This document shows positions 33,653-42,614 of a stretch of DNA of 64,000 nucleotides, piece after piece. The stretch is from positions 1 through 64,000 of the forward strand of contig CAJTVN010000008.1 of NCBI GenBank assembly GCA_910579685.1, in the 5' to 3' direction. The translations under genes were made by a program, and so were the position numbers. A model generated the notes under the pieces. The model ran no database searches. It saw only the letters and a list, made by a program, of their open reading frames with translations, and was not told where the DNA came from. This DNA is from an uncultured Lachnospiraceae bacterium (GTDB lineage Bacteria; Bacillota; Clostridia; Lachnospirales; Lachnospiraceae). The number at the start of each line of letters is the position of its first letter. Position 1 is the first letter of the stretch.

Positions 33653-35650
33653 TCAGAAGATCTCTCTCCCCTTCTCGTCCGCAATGCCGGACTTCCTGTA
33701 GAAGTAGGTGTTGATCTGGTCACGCCACTCTCTGGCATGTTCCTTCTGGTGCGCAAGCCGCGCCATCACTCTCTCGTAGACTTTCTCCGGCACCTTTCCT
33801 CTCAGCTCCCCAAAGCGCCGGTCCATCTCGTCCACCATCTCCACGCCCTCAAAGTGGGTGTCGTAAATATGCTGGATCACTGTCTTGCCGCTTTTCAGCT
33901 TCCAGGTGTAGGGCACATGATGGAAGAACAAAAGAAGCTCGTCCGGGCATTTCTCCTTATCGTCATAGACGCTGGCGCGGGGCTCCCGGTACAGACGCGC
34001 ATATCCGGTTCCCTCATGGCTGCGGTCCACTCCGATTCCCAGGTGATCCGCCCGGTGATAAGTCCCCCACCTGTCGTATTCATAGCCGTCCACGCTTGGA
34101 CCGTAATGTACGCCGGGATTCACCATCCAGCCGATTCCAAGCGGCGAGGTGTATTTCTCGTAGGCAGGCCAGGATTCCATGAGCAGGAAAAGGATTGTCC
34201 CCTCCACCTTCTCATCCCTCCCGTAGGTCAGGCCGATCCATTCCTTCGCAATCTCCTGCGCGGCAAGATCCGGCTCATAGCACAGCCGCCCGAAGCCATA
34301 AAGGTTGGCCGCCGCCAGGTCATGGCCCGTCCAGTTCTCGTTGTTTCCCGTGTTGGCCACCGCCGCCATTCCGCAGTTTTTCTGCCCGAAGGTTTTGCCG
34401 GACACGATATCCCGCACCGTGTCATCCGTCTCCTTCACATATGTTTTGAATTCCAGTATCTGCTTAAACCAGGGGATCAGATAGCAGATATGGCGCTGCT
34501 GTCCGGTATACTCCTGGGCGATCTGCACCTCCAGCATCTGGTTGGTCTTTGTAAGACCGCCAAAGAGCGGATGCACCGGCTCCCGAACCTGGAAATCCAT
34601 GGGCCCGTTCTTGATCTGAAGAATCACATTGTCGCAGAACCGGCCGTCCAGCTCCATGAAATTGTCGTAGCCGGATCTGGCCCTGTCGGTCTTGCGGTCG
34701 CGCCAGTCCTGTCTGCAGTTGTAGACAAAGCAGCGCCAGATAATGAGACCGCCGTAGGGCTCGATGGCCCTGGCCAGCATATTGGCTCCGTCCGCATGAT
34801 TCCTCCCATAGGTAAAGGGACCGGGACGCCCCTCGGAATCCGCCTTGATCAGGAAGCCTCCGAGAAGCGGGATTGCTTCATAGACAATCTCCATGCGCTT
34901 TTTCCACCATGCGATCACATTCTCATCCAGAGGATCCGCACTGTCAAGCTCTCCCAGCTCCACAGGAGCCGCATAGTTAAGACTCATAAAGAACCGGATG
35001 CCGTAGCCCGCAAAGATCTCGGACATCTCCCTGAGCCTGTCAAAATACTTTTCCGTGATCATATAGGTGGCCTGATCCTTCACATTCACGTTGTTGATCA
35101 CCGCCCCGTTAATCCCCACGCTGACCATGAGCCTTGCATAGGTAACGGTGCGCTCATCCACCAGAATTTCATTGTTATCGAAGAAAAAGGATCGTCCGGA
35201 GTAACCGCGCTCAATGCTCCCGTCCATGTTGTCCCAATGATTCACCATGCGAAGAGGCATGACGGGTTCCTTTTTCAAATTAAGCCCCGCAAGAGCCTCC
35301 TGTCTCTGCATCCGGAAGATCAGGGCAAAAACGCCGTAGAGAATCCCCCTCTCATCGGAGGCCTCCACCACGATGCCGCCCTTTTCCTCATACAGACGGT
35401 ATCCCTCTGCCCTGCAGCCTTCCTTTTTTACGAGGCAGATACTTTCGATCTGCCCTGCGCCTTCCTTTCTTTCGGAAAGTGCGTTTACCTGCGGATCCCG
35501 GCCCGTAAAGGCCGCAAGCGCATCCCGCAGCTCCTTCACGGCGTTTTTCATCACCGCACTCTCCTCATCCGCATAGATGCAGCGGATCTGCTCGATATCC
35601 GCATACCCTTCCTTTTTTGTATAGTTAAGCCAGGCCTGTTCAAAACCCAT
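33653..35650 (-). CDS. aguA: Alpha-glucuronidase, GH67
   Basis: A 665-residue cytoplasmic enzyme matching GH67 along its length. Catalytic residues align with the Geobacillus enzyme (E285, D364, E392) at a constant offset of 12: E273 in KADSEGRPGP, D352 in KNGPMDFQ and E380 in QIAQEY. GH67 removes 4-O-methyl-glucuronic acid from the non-reducing end of aldouronates made from glucuronoxylan. It lies 13 bp after the GH3 gene, probably co-transcribed, and next to an LplABC importer, as in known aldouronate-utilisation clusters. There is no signal peptide, so the substrate must be imported. Confidence 0.96.
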   Translation of the reverse strand: MGFEQAWLNYTKKEGYADIEQIRCIYADEESAVMKNAVKELRDALAAFTGRDPQVNALSERKEGAGQIESICLVKKEGCRAEGYRLYEEKGGIVVEASDERGILYGVFALIFRMQRQEALAGLNLKKEPVMPLRMVNHWDNMDGSIERGYSGRSFFFDNNEILVDERTVTYARLMVSVGINGAVINNVNVKDQATYMITEKYFDRLREMSEIFAGYGIRFFMSLNYAAPVELGELDSADPLDENVIAWWKKRMEIVYEAIPLLGGFLIKADSEGRPGPFTYGRNHADGANMLARAIEPYGGLIIWRCFVYNCRQDWRDRKTDRARSGYDNFMELDGRFCDNVILQIKNGPMDFQVREPVHPLFGGLTKTNQMLEVQIAQEYTGQQRHICYLIPWFKQILEFKTYVKETDDTVRDIVSGKTFGQKNCGMAAVANTGNNENWTGHDLAAANLYGFGRLCYEPDLAAQEIAKEWIGLTYGRDEKVEGTILFLLMESWPAYEKYTSPLGIGWMVNPGVHYGPSVDGYEYDRWGTYHRADHLGIGVDRSHEGTGYARLYREPRASVYDDKEKCPDELLLFFHHVPYTWKLKSGKTVIQHIYDTHFEGVEMVDEMDRRFGELRGKVPEKVYERVMARLAHQKEHAREWRDQINTYFYRKSGIADEKGREIF

Positions 35651-35663
35651 TTTTTCTCCTTTT

Positions 35664-37820
35664 CTACTTCAAGACAACGGTTTCTCTGATCTCTACCTGA
35701 AGTTTTGCCGTCTCCTTTCCGGTAAGGCGCTCGCTTCTGCTATCGGGCTGGGATCCTCCGATGAATACCGTGTAGCTTCCCGCCTGCGCTTTATTCACCG
35801 CATCCTCGTCGTAAAGAGCAAAGGCCGCAAGCGGAAGCTTTATGGTCACTTCCCTGCTCTCGCCGGGCTTTAAGGAAACCTTGGCGATTCCTTTCAGCTG
35901 GGCATTGGGAGTCCCTTCCCTGTCCGCCTTCACATAGGCCTGGACGGTTTCCGTCCCCTCCCTGCCTCCTGCGTTTGTCAGGGTCACGCTGACGCTGATG
36001 CCCTCATCGCCCACCTCAGGAGAGGAAACCTTTGCGTCCGTATAGACAAAGTTTGTGTAGGACAGACCGTATCCGAAGGGATAGAGCGCCTCGTTTGTCA
36101 TATAGCGGTAGGTTCTGCCCTTCATGGAATAGTCGGTAAACTCCGGCAGCTCTTCGCTGGTTCTGTAATAGGTAACGGGAAGCCTTCCCTCCGGGTTCTT
36201 CTCCCCAAAGAGGATTCTCGCAATGGCCCTTCCTCCCTGTGCGCCGGGATACCATCCCTGTAAAATGGCAGGCACGTGCTCATCCGCCCAGCTCACCGCA
36301 AGAGCGCTTCCGGAAAGAAGCACCAGAACCACGGGCTTTCCGCTTGCGCAGGCGATTTCCAGAATCTCCTGCTGCCTTCCGGGAAGCTTCAGATTCGGTT
36401 TGTCACCGCTGGCATACTGATTGCCCTGGTCTCCCTCCTCACCTTCCAGTCCGGAATCCAGTCCGAGACACATGATCACCACATCGCTTTCCTCGCAGAC
36501 CGCCTTTACCTCGGAATCCCTGTCGCATCCAACGCTCAGACCGCTGACCTTCGTCTGATAGAGATGACAGCCCTCGGATACCAGAACTCTCACGTCCTCT
36601 CCGAGATACTCCTGAATTCCCTCGGTGATCGTGTAATACCGGGAAGCCGTTCCCTCATAATTTCCAACAAGCGCCTTGCGGTTGTTGGCGTTCGGTCCGA
36701 TCACGCCCACGGTCTTTAATTTCGACTTGTCAAGAGGAAGAAGGTTTCCTTCATTTTTGAGAAGAACCGCACATTTCTCTGCCGCCCGCAGGTTGAGTTC
36801 CTGCATGGGTTTGGAATCCACCACGGTATAAGGGATATTATCGTAAGGAGTCTTTCCCTCCCCGTCAAACATACCGAGCTTCATCCGGGTGGCAAAAAGA
36901 TGCACCAGGGCCTCGTCCACTCTCTCCTGCGAGAGCGATCCGTTCTCCACCGCTTCTTTTACATAGGTAAAAAGAGAACCGCAGTTCAGATCGCAGCCGT
37001 TCTTCACCGCAAGGATCACGGATTCCAGCGGGCCGGCGGTGACTCCATGGCCCTCATGGAAGTCCTTGATGGCCCAGCAGTCGGAAACCACATGGCCTTT
37101 AAAGCCCCATTCGTCTCTCAGAATATCCGTAAGAAGCGTCTTGCTTCCGCAGCAGGGCTCTCCGTTGGTGCGGTTGTAAGCGCCCATCACCGCCTCCACC
37201 TTCGCTTCCTGCACACAGGCCTTGAAAGCGGGAAGATAAGTTTCATACAGATCCTGCTTACTTGCCACTGCGTTAAACTCGTGTCGCAGATCCTCGGGGC
37301 CGCTGTGCACCGCAAAATGCTTGGCACAGGCCGCCGCCTTCATATAGTTCTCGTCATGCCCCTGAAGCCCCTCCACGAAACGCACTCCGAGTCTGGAGGT
37401 CAGATAGGGATCCTCCCCGAAAGTCTCATGCCCGCGGCCCCATCTGGGATCCCTGAATATGTTCACATTGGGAGACCAGAAGGTCAGTCCCTTGTAAATA
37501 TCCGTATCATCGAATTTCTGCTGTACATTATATTTTGCTCTTCCCTCAGTGGAAATAGCATCCGCAACCTCCTCGATAAAATCCTCGTCAAAGGTTGCCG
37601 CCAGTGAAATCGCCTGAGGAAACACGGTAGCCACACCGGCTCTGGCAACGCCGTGAAGCGCCTCATTCCACCAGTTGTACGCCTTAACACCAAGCCTCTC
37701 AATGGCCGGAGCCTGATATACCATCTGGAAGGCTTTCTCCTCCAGAGTCATCTGCGCAACCAGTTTTCTCGCACGTTCCTCAAATTCTGCTGTTTTCGCT
37801 TCGTTTTTGGTCACTTCCAT
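35664..37820 (-). CDS. Beta-xylosidase / beta-glucosidase, GH3
   Basis: A 718-residue protein with the GH3 N-terminal barrel (about 10-320), the alpha/beta sandwich (about 350-580) and a C-terminal fibronectin-III-like domain (about 620-710). The nucleophile is D247 in HVVSDCWAI; the KHFAVHS block near residue 165 is the sugar-contacting motif. GH3 has several specificities; the GH67 partner in the same operon makes beta-xylosidase most likely. No signal peptide. Ribosome site AGGAGGACAGGAG. Confidence 0.92.
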   Translation of the reverse strand: MEVTKNEAKTAEFEERARKLVAQMTLEEKAFQMVYQAPAIERLGVKAYNWWNEALHGVARAGVATVFPQAISLAATFDEDFIEEVADAISTEGRAKYNVQQKFDDTDIYKGLTFWSPNVNIFRDPRWGRGHETFGEDPYLTSRLGVRFVEGLQGHDENYMKAAACAKHFAVHSGPEDLRHEFNAVASKQDLYETYLPAFKACVQEAKVEAVMGAYNRTNGEPCCGSKTLLTDILRDEWGFKGHVVSDCWAIKDFHEGHGVTAGPLESVILAVKNGCDLNCGSLFTYVKEAVENGSLSQERVDEALVHLFATRMKLGMFDGEGKTPYDNIPYTVVDSKPMQELNLRAAEKCAVLLKNEGNLLPLDKSKLKTVGVIGPNANNRKALVGNYEGTASRYYTITEGIQEYLGEDVRVLVSEGCHLYQTKVSGLSVGCDRDSEVKAVCEESDVVIMCLGLDSGLEGEEGDQGNQYASGDKPNLKLPGRQQEILEIACASGKPVVLVLLSGSALAVSWADEHVPAILQGWYPGAQGGRAIARILFGEKNPEGRLPVTYYRTSEELPEFTDYSMKGRTYRYMTNEALYPFGYGLSYTNFVYTDAKVSSPEVGDEGISVSVTLTNAGGREGTETVQAYVKADREGTPNAQLKGIAKVSLKPGESREVTIKLPLAAFALYDEDAVNKAQAGSYTVFIGGSQPDSRSERLTGKETAKLQVEIRETVVLK

Positions 37821-37867
37821 CTCCTGTCCTCCTGCTAATCGTTAGATATTTTGTATATTTCCTGTTA

Positions 37868-37891
37868 TGACATACTACGAGTATATGTCAA
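37868..37891 (-). promoter_or_regulatory. Candidate operator and -35 box of the GH3-GH67 operon
   Basis: TGACATA (37868-37874) and TATGTCA (37884-37890) form an inverted repeat with 9 bp between. The right arm overlaps a consensus TTGACA on the minus strand (37886-37891). No good -10 box stands at 17 bp, which would fit an activator-dependent promoter. Confidence 0.45.
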
Positions 37892-38124
37892 CATGTCCCG
37901 TTTTTCTTTCTATATCTTGCTTTTCTATCTCCATATATTGCTAATAATTTCAATCCTGTTATTCATTCTGATTACTAAACATACGAAAACTCTCCTTTGT
38001 CTAACGATAATCCATCCCACTTTCTCCTGCTCTTTGCCTTTTTAGGCATGTTTTTTTGACTTTTTCGCTGTGTTTTTTCTGTTTCAAGCAATATTTTTAT
38101 TAAAAACGCACATATTTGCCTATA

Positions 38125-38165
38125 GCACAAATTGATTTGACACATTTATCAATTTGTGCTAATAA
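38125..38165 (+). promoter_or_regulatory. Promoter of the AraC gene with bracketing inverted repeat
   Basis: TTGACA (38137-38142) and TAATAA (38160-38165) are 17 bp apart. A perfect 12-bp inverted repeat GCACAAATTGAT / ATCAATTTGTGC (38125-38136 and 38148-38159) flanks the -35 box exactly, with an 11-bp centre. A protein bound there would cover the -35 and spacer, which predicts repression. The start codon is at 38217. Confidence 0.7.
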
Positions 38166-38216
38166 TTGAGCATATAACTCGAAAACGGACTACGCAACAG
38201 GAAGGACAGGGATATC

Positions 38217-39101
38217 ATGATCGAAATTTTAAACGGAATTCACGAGACAGTGGCCTATGACGCTTTTAACGGCATCCGGATTCACCACAACAAAAATACG
38301 GAGAACTTTCCTCTCCACTGGCATACGGCCATGGAAATCATCATGCCCTACAGAAACGAGTACACCGTGGCCATCGGCGGCACGCCCCACACCTTTCAGG
38401 AAGGAGATATCTGGATCACTCCTCCGGGCACCCTCCATGAGCTCCACGCACCCGCAAGCGGCGAGCGCATGATCCTCATGTTCGACTACGGCCTGATCTG
38501 TAATGTGAAAGGAATGGATTCCCTGCTCCACTCCCTTCACCCCTATGCGCTGATTTCCAAAAAAGAATATCCCGAGCTGAATCATGAGCTGAGAAGATAC
38601 TTAGACCAGATCTGTCTGGAATACGACCAGCAGCTTCCCTTTGCCGAGGCCAGCCTCTACGCCCTGATGATCCGCTTCTTTGTGGCTCTTGGACGCACCA
38701 GCTTCAATGCCGAGGAAAAATTCCCGGGAATCACCCAGGGCAAGCAAAATGAATATGTTGAAAAATTCATGAAGGTCTGCAACTATATCTCCGATCACTG
38801 CACGGAAAATATCAGCATCGACAGGCTGGCCTCCCTGGCAGGCTTTTCCAAATTTCATTTTGCAAGGCTGTTCAAGCAGTTTTCAGGAATGTCCTGCTAT
38901 GAATATCTGACTCAGCAGCGGATTGCCCATGCGGAGAGGCTGTTGATCCAGCCCAATCTGTCCATCACGGAAGTGGCCATGCACTCCGGCTTCAACAGCC
39001 TCTCCACTTTTAACCGGATTTTTAAATCCGCCAAAAACTGTACCCCGTCGGAGTACAAGCGCTTAAACCAGGCCAAGAAAACCCAGGCCGTCGTCCGCTG
39101 A
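38217..39101 (+). CDS. AraC family transcriptional regulator of the xylan region
   Basis: A 294-residue protein with an N-terminal cupin sensor (about 25-110; LHWHTAMEII, then GDIWITPPGTLHELHAP) and a C-terminal double helix-turn-helix (about 190-285; ISIDRLASLAGFSKFHFARL and LSITEVAMHSGFNSLSTFNR). It is divergent from the GH3-GH67 operon, its probable target, and convergent with the large GH2 gene with only 2 bp between stop codons. Effector presumably a xylan- or glucuronate-derived sugar. Confidence 0.9.
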   Translation: MIEILNGIHETVAYDAFNGIRIHHNKNTENFPLHWHTAMEIIMPYRNEYTVAIGGTPHTFQEGDIWITPPGTLHELHAPASGERMILMFDYGLICNVKGMDSLLHSLHPYALISKKEYPELNHELRRYLDQICLEYDQQLPFAEASLYALMIRFFVALGRTSFNAEEKFPGITQGKQNEYVEKFMKVCNYISDHCTENISIDRLASLAGFSKFHFARLFKQFSGMSCYEYLTQQRIAHAERLLIQPNLSITEVAMHSGFNSLSTFNRIFKSAKNCTPSEYKRLNQAKKTQAVVR

Positions 39102-39103
39102 CG

Positions 39104-42100
39104 CTAAAAGAACCGGAAATACCGAAAATCGAAACAGCTTCCCGGCAGGAACACAAAATTCACTTCCCATTTTCCTCCAATGGGTTCCAGAGGGAAGCTG
39201 TATTCCTGATATTCGCCGCAGGCGGGAAATTCCACAATCTGCTTTTGCTCCTCCTGTCCGTCAAAAAAACGCACATGTATGGTATTGCTTCCCTTAGGCG
39301 CCCTTCCGCATATGGCAATTCCCTTGGTCCGTCTTTCCCCGAAATCCATATCCGTAAAAACCAGCGAAACATTATTTCCAATCTCCTCCACGGCACTCTC
39401 GCCTCTCACAAAGCTGTCGCCGTAAATATCGTCTGCCTCCAGCGCCCCAAGGGACATCCACGCCTTTTCATAACGAGTGAAGGAAAATCCCTTGATATGG
39501 ATTTTCTGACGCACCAGAAAGCTGACAGTGGTAACTCCTTTCAGCCTCCTGTTCAGGCGATAGGTTTCCGGCTGGTAGACATTCCATTTGGAGGGTTTCC
39601 GGTAAACCACGTCCGCAGCCAGAGCGCTTCCCTCCCTTCCGGGGATTCCCTCCCAGATCTGAATGGGATACTCCTCGCTGCTGAGTGCAAAAATCGGAAT
39701 CGTTATCTCATCTGAACCCACGCTTCCAAAGTCAATACCGCCGAATGAAACCACGGTCTCTCCATCTCTCGCCGTGGCGACACCCTTCTCGTTGCCGTTG
39801 CCTGCCTCCCCGATCACCGATGTGTACTGGCCTCCGGAGATAAATCCATAGGGATCCAGGTAAGCCTCGCCGATCCCCTCAATCCTGAATTCCAGCTGGG
39901 ACATGATTCTTACCTTATCGCCGCCGCTTCGGGACATGGCATACAGGCGGAAAGCCCCGTCCCCCAGCGCCTTCATGACAACATGGTTCCCCTCCTGCGT
40001 AAGCTCCACGAAGTGTACCGGAACGCCCTTGTCGTTCACCGCCTTAAAAGAAAGATCCGAGTAAGAGGCATTTTCCGGCAAAATCTGCGCCTTGGCCGTG
40101 AGCGTGTCGTTTTCTTTTGTAAAGAGCTGTCCGTAAGGTGCCGTAAGCTTTATGTTTCGAACAGGAATTTCCTCCCTGCTGCCAAGAACCACCTCGCGCT
40201 CCTGATTCTTTTCCAGGGCCGTAATTCCCACAGATCTTTCGGAGCGCTTCTGTCCTGCGGCTCCCGCTCCCGTGCGGCCCGGCTCCTTTTTCGGGGAAAC
40301 GCCCCTGCAAAGGGCTCTGCCCTCTTTCAGCCCTTTTCCGCTGACCGCAATCCGGATCTCTCCCGGCTCTGTATTTGTCTGAATGACGGCGAGAAGCTTT
40401 CCGTTAAACAATCTCCTGCTCACCCCCTTATAGCTGTCAAAATCCGTACTGTCCCCGTTATCAAGCCCGATCAGCCTCCCGGCTCCCGAAACACGAACCT
40501 CCACTCGGTCGCAGGCATTTTCCACCGGATTTCCGTTTTCATCCACCGTGCCGATCTCCGCAAAGATAAGGTCCCTTCCATCCGCCACAGCCTCCGTTCT
40601 CTCAGGAATTACCACAATCTTGCGGGAATCGCCAAAGGAATGTCTCACATCGCTTCCAAGAAAGACTCCGAACTCATCATAGGCATTTGCCGCAAGGATC
40701 CCGTTCTCATAAGGCACCTGGTAATCCGCAATGATATGCTTTCCGCCTGCGGGTCCGTGGGAAAGCTCCTGCTTTCCAAGGCTTTTTCCATTCAGAAACA
40801 GCTCCACATAAGGCGCATTGGAGCAGACTCTCACATCGATCAGCTGTCCCTCATTGAAATCCCAGTGAGGGAACACATGTACCATGGGTCTTCTTTTGTA
40901 ATCCGTCCACGCCGACTGCCAGACATAGAAGGAATCCTTCGGAAAGCCCGCCGTGTCTATCTGCCCAAAATAGGAGTTCTTTGTATGGTAGGGGGTCGGC
41001 TCTCCGATATAGTCGAAACCGGTCCAGAGAAACTGGCCCATAGAAAACTCCATATCACGGTCCTTTGTCACGCACTCCTCCAGTGATCTGGCGCCCCAGC
41101 TGGTCGGGCTGTTCCCAAGGCTCGAGCACTGTTCATCGTCCTCCGAAAGGATCCCTGCCTTTAAAGGGAAATGATACACGCCCCTGCTCTGCACGATAGA
41201 GGACGTCTCGCTTCCATAGATCACCCAGTCCGGATGCGCCTCATGGTGCGCCTCGTAATATTTCTCCGAGTAGTTGTAGCCTGCGATCTTTACGATATCA
41301 GCACATTTCTGTGCGTTTTCCCAGGGCATATAGTTGGAGCAGAGCGTGACTCTTGCATTCTTTTCTGGGTCAAAGCGCTCCACCAGCTCCTTCAAATATG
41401 CCGTGATCTCCTGTCCTCTCTCGTCCGCATGGGTATCGTAGATCTCGTTTCCGATACTCCACATAATCACGCTTGGATGGTTCCTGTCTCTCCTGACCCA
41501 GCTTTCCACATCCCTTTCGCAGTACGCCTTAAAAAATCTGGCATAATCGTATTTGCCCTTGGGACGCTCCCACATGTCAAAGGCTTCCGAGAGCACGAGG
41601 ATTCCCATCTCATCCGCAAGCGACACAAAGCCGGGCGCCATCATATTGTGGGCGCCTCTGACCGCATTCACGCCCATTTCCTTCAGGATGCGGAATTTTC
41701 TCTTCATGGCGCATCGGTTAAAGACGGCTCCCAGCGCACCCAGATCGTGGTGCTCGCACACCCCGTTCAGCTTCAGTTTCCTTCCATTGAGGAAAAATCC
41801 TTTTTCCGGGTCAAACTCCGTATAACGGAATCCGAACCGCTCCTGCCGCTCCTGAATCTTCACTCCGTCCAGCCACAGCTCCGCCCGCAGCGTGTACAGG
41901 GTCGGATCCTCCACGTCCCACAGACGGGGACGGGAAATCAGATATTTCTGCACGCTTCCCTCAGACGGGACGCTCTTCCAGCTCACCGCTCTTCCTCCCC
42001 AGTCAAAAAGCCGGAAGGTGACCGTTCCTTCCCCAGCCCTGTCACCTTCGATCTCGGTATCCAGACGCAGGAGAAATTTCTCCCCCTGCTTCTCCGTGCT

Positions 42101-42586
42101 GATATAGATTCCGTTTTCCGGAAGATGGGTGCGCTCCGTCACGGTAAGCCACACATCCCGGTAGATGCCGGCTCCGGAATACCAGCGGCTGTTAGGACTT
42201 TTGAAACACACACGCACCACTATCTCATTGGTTCCCCTTTTCAGATAATCCGTTACTTCCAGTGTAAAGGTGGAATACCCGTTTTTCCACTCAAAGGCTT
42301 TGACGCCGTTCAGGTAAACGGAACTGTCCATATATACGCCCTCAAAGGTGAGAAAGGCTCTTTTTGATTCGTCCCGCTCCCAGGTAAACTCCTTTCTGTA
42401 CCAGCCCGTCCCGTCCTCATAGAGGCGCCTGGAATCGTAGATCAGCCAGTCGTGGGGCAGATCCACCGGATCAAAGTCCCAGCCCGCAAGAAGGGCCGGG
42501 GCATATTCCGCATCCGCATCGGCTCTGTGAAAAGACCAGCCGTCGTTCCATAAGTATTTATTTTCCATGGTTTCGTTTCCTTTCAT
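39104..42586 (-). CDS. Large GH2 glycosidase with DUF4982
   Basis: A 1160-residue protein without signal peptide. Sugar-binding domain about 10-175, Ig-like domain to about 275, TIM barrel 275-575 with acid/base E381 in WSIGNEIYD and nucleophile E460 in YGSETSS, a DUF4982-type domain (about 575-690), then beta-sandwich domains to the end, the last ones resembling carbohydrate-binding modules. GH2 proteins with DUF4982 are called beta-galactosidases, but galactosidase, glucuronidase or other activity cannot be told apart here. It lies 28 bp after the acetylesterase gene. Position suggests a role in hemicellulose side-chain removal. Confidence 0.88.
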   Translation of the reverse strand: MKGNETMENKYLWNDGWSFHRADADAEYAPALLAGWDFDPVDLPHDWLIYDSRRLYEDGTGWYRKEFTWERDESKRAFLTFEGVYMDSSVYLNGVKAFEWKNGYSTFTLEVTDYLKRGTNEIVVRVCFKSPNSRWYSGAGIYRDVWLTVTERTHLPENGIYISTEKQGEKFLLRLDTEIEGDRAGEGTVTFRLFDWGGRAVSWKSVPSEGSVQKYLISRPRLWDVEDPTLYTLRAELWLDGVKIQERQERFGFRYTEFDPEKGFFLNGRKLKLNGVCEHHDLGALGAVFNRCAMKRKFRILKEMGVNAVRGAHNMMAPGFVSLADEMGILVLSEAFDMWERPKGKYDYARFFKAYCERDVESWVRRDRNHPSVIMWSIGNEIYDTHADERGQEITAYLKELVERFDPEKNARVTLCSNYMPWENAQKCADIVKIAGYNYSEKYYEAHHEAHPDWVIYGSETSSIVQSRGVYHFPLKAGILSEDDEQCSSLGNSPTSWGARSLEECVTKDRDMEFSMGQFLWTGFDYIGEPTPYHTKNSYFGQIDTAGFPKDSFYVWQSAWTDYKRRPMVHVFPHWDFNEGQLIDVRVCSNAPYVELFLNGKSLGKQELSHGPAGGKHIIADYQVPYENGILAANAYDEFGVFLGSDVRHSFGDSRKIVVIPERTEAVADGRDLIFAEIGTVDENGNPVENACDRVEVRVSGAGRLIGLDNGDSTDFDSYKGVSRRLFNGKLLAVIQTNTEPGEIRIAVSGKGLKEGRALCRGVSPKKEPGRTGAGAAGQKRSERSVGITALEKNQEREVVLGSREEIPVRNIKLTAPYGQLFTKENDTLTAKAQILPENASYSDLSFKAVNDKGVPVHFVELTQEGNHVVMKALGDGAFRLYAMSRSGGDKVRIMSQLEFRIEGIGEAYLDPYGFISGGQYTSVIGEAGNGNEKGVATARDGETVVSFGGIDFGSVGSDEITIPIFALSSEEYPIQIWEGIPGREGSALAADVVYRKPSKWNVYQPETYRLNRRLKGVTTVSFLVRQKIHIKGFSFTRYEKAWMSLGALEADDIYGDSFVRGESAVEEIGNNVSLVFTDMDFGERRTKGIAICGRAPKGSNTIHVRFFDGQEEQKQIVEFPACGEYQEYSFPLEPIGGKWEVNFVFLPGSCFDFRYFRFF

Positions 42587-42614
42587 GATATTCTCCCTCC
42601 CTTACCATTTGCAG

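Larger units (their letters stand above)
37821..38216. other. AT-rich divergent control region GH3 / AraC
   Basis: A 396-bp gene-free region, strongly AT-rich. It holds an inverted repeat near the GH3 gene (37868-37890) and a larger operator-like repeat with the AraC promoter (38125-38165). A short frame at 37851-38045 is not supported: it lacks a ribosome site and has AT-driven composition. Confidence 0.7.

Noticed and set aside
33626..35689. 687-codon plus-strand open frame opposite the GH67 gene
   Set aside because: It is the antisense shadow of a clearly conserved GH67 enzyme with all catalytic residues; no ribosome site or recognisable domain.
37851..38045. 64-codon plus-strand frame in the GH3/AraC gap
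   Set aside because: AT-driven hydrophobic reading (Phe, Leu, Ile) with no ribosome site, inside a control region.
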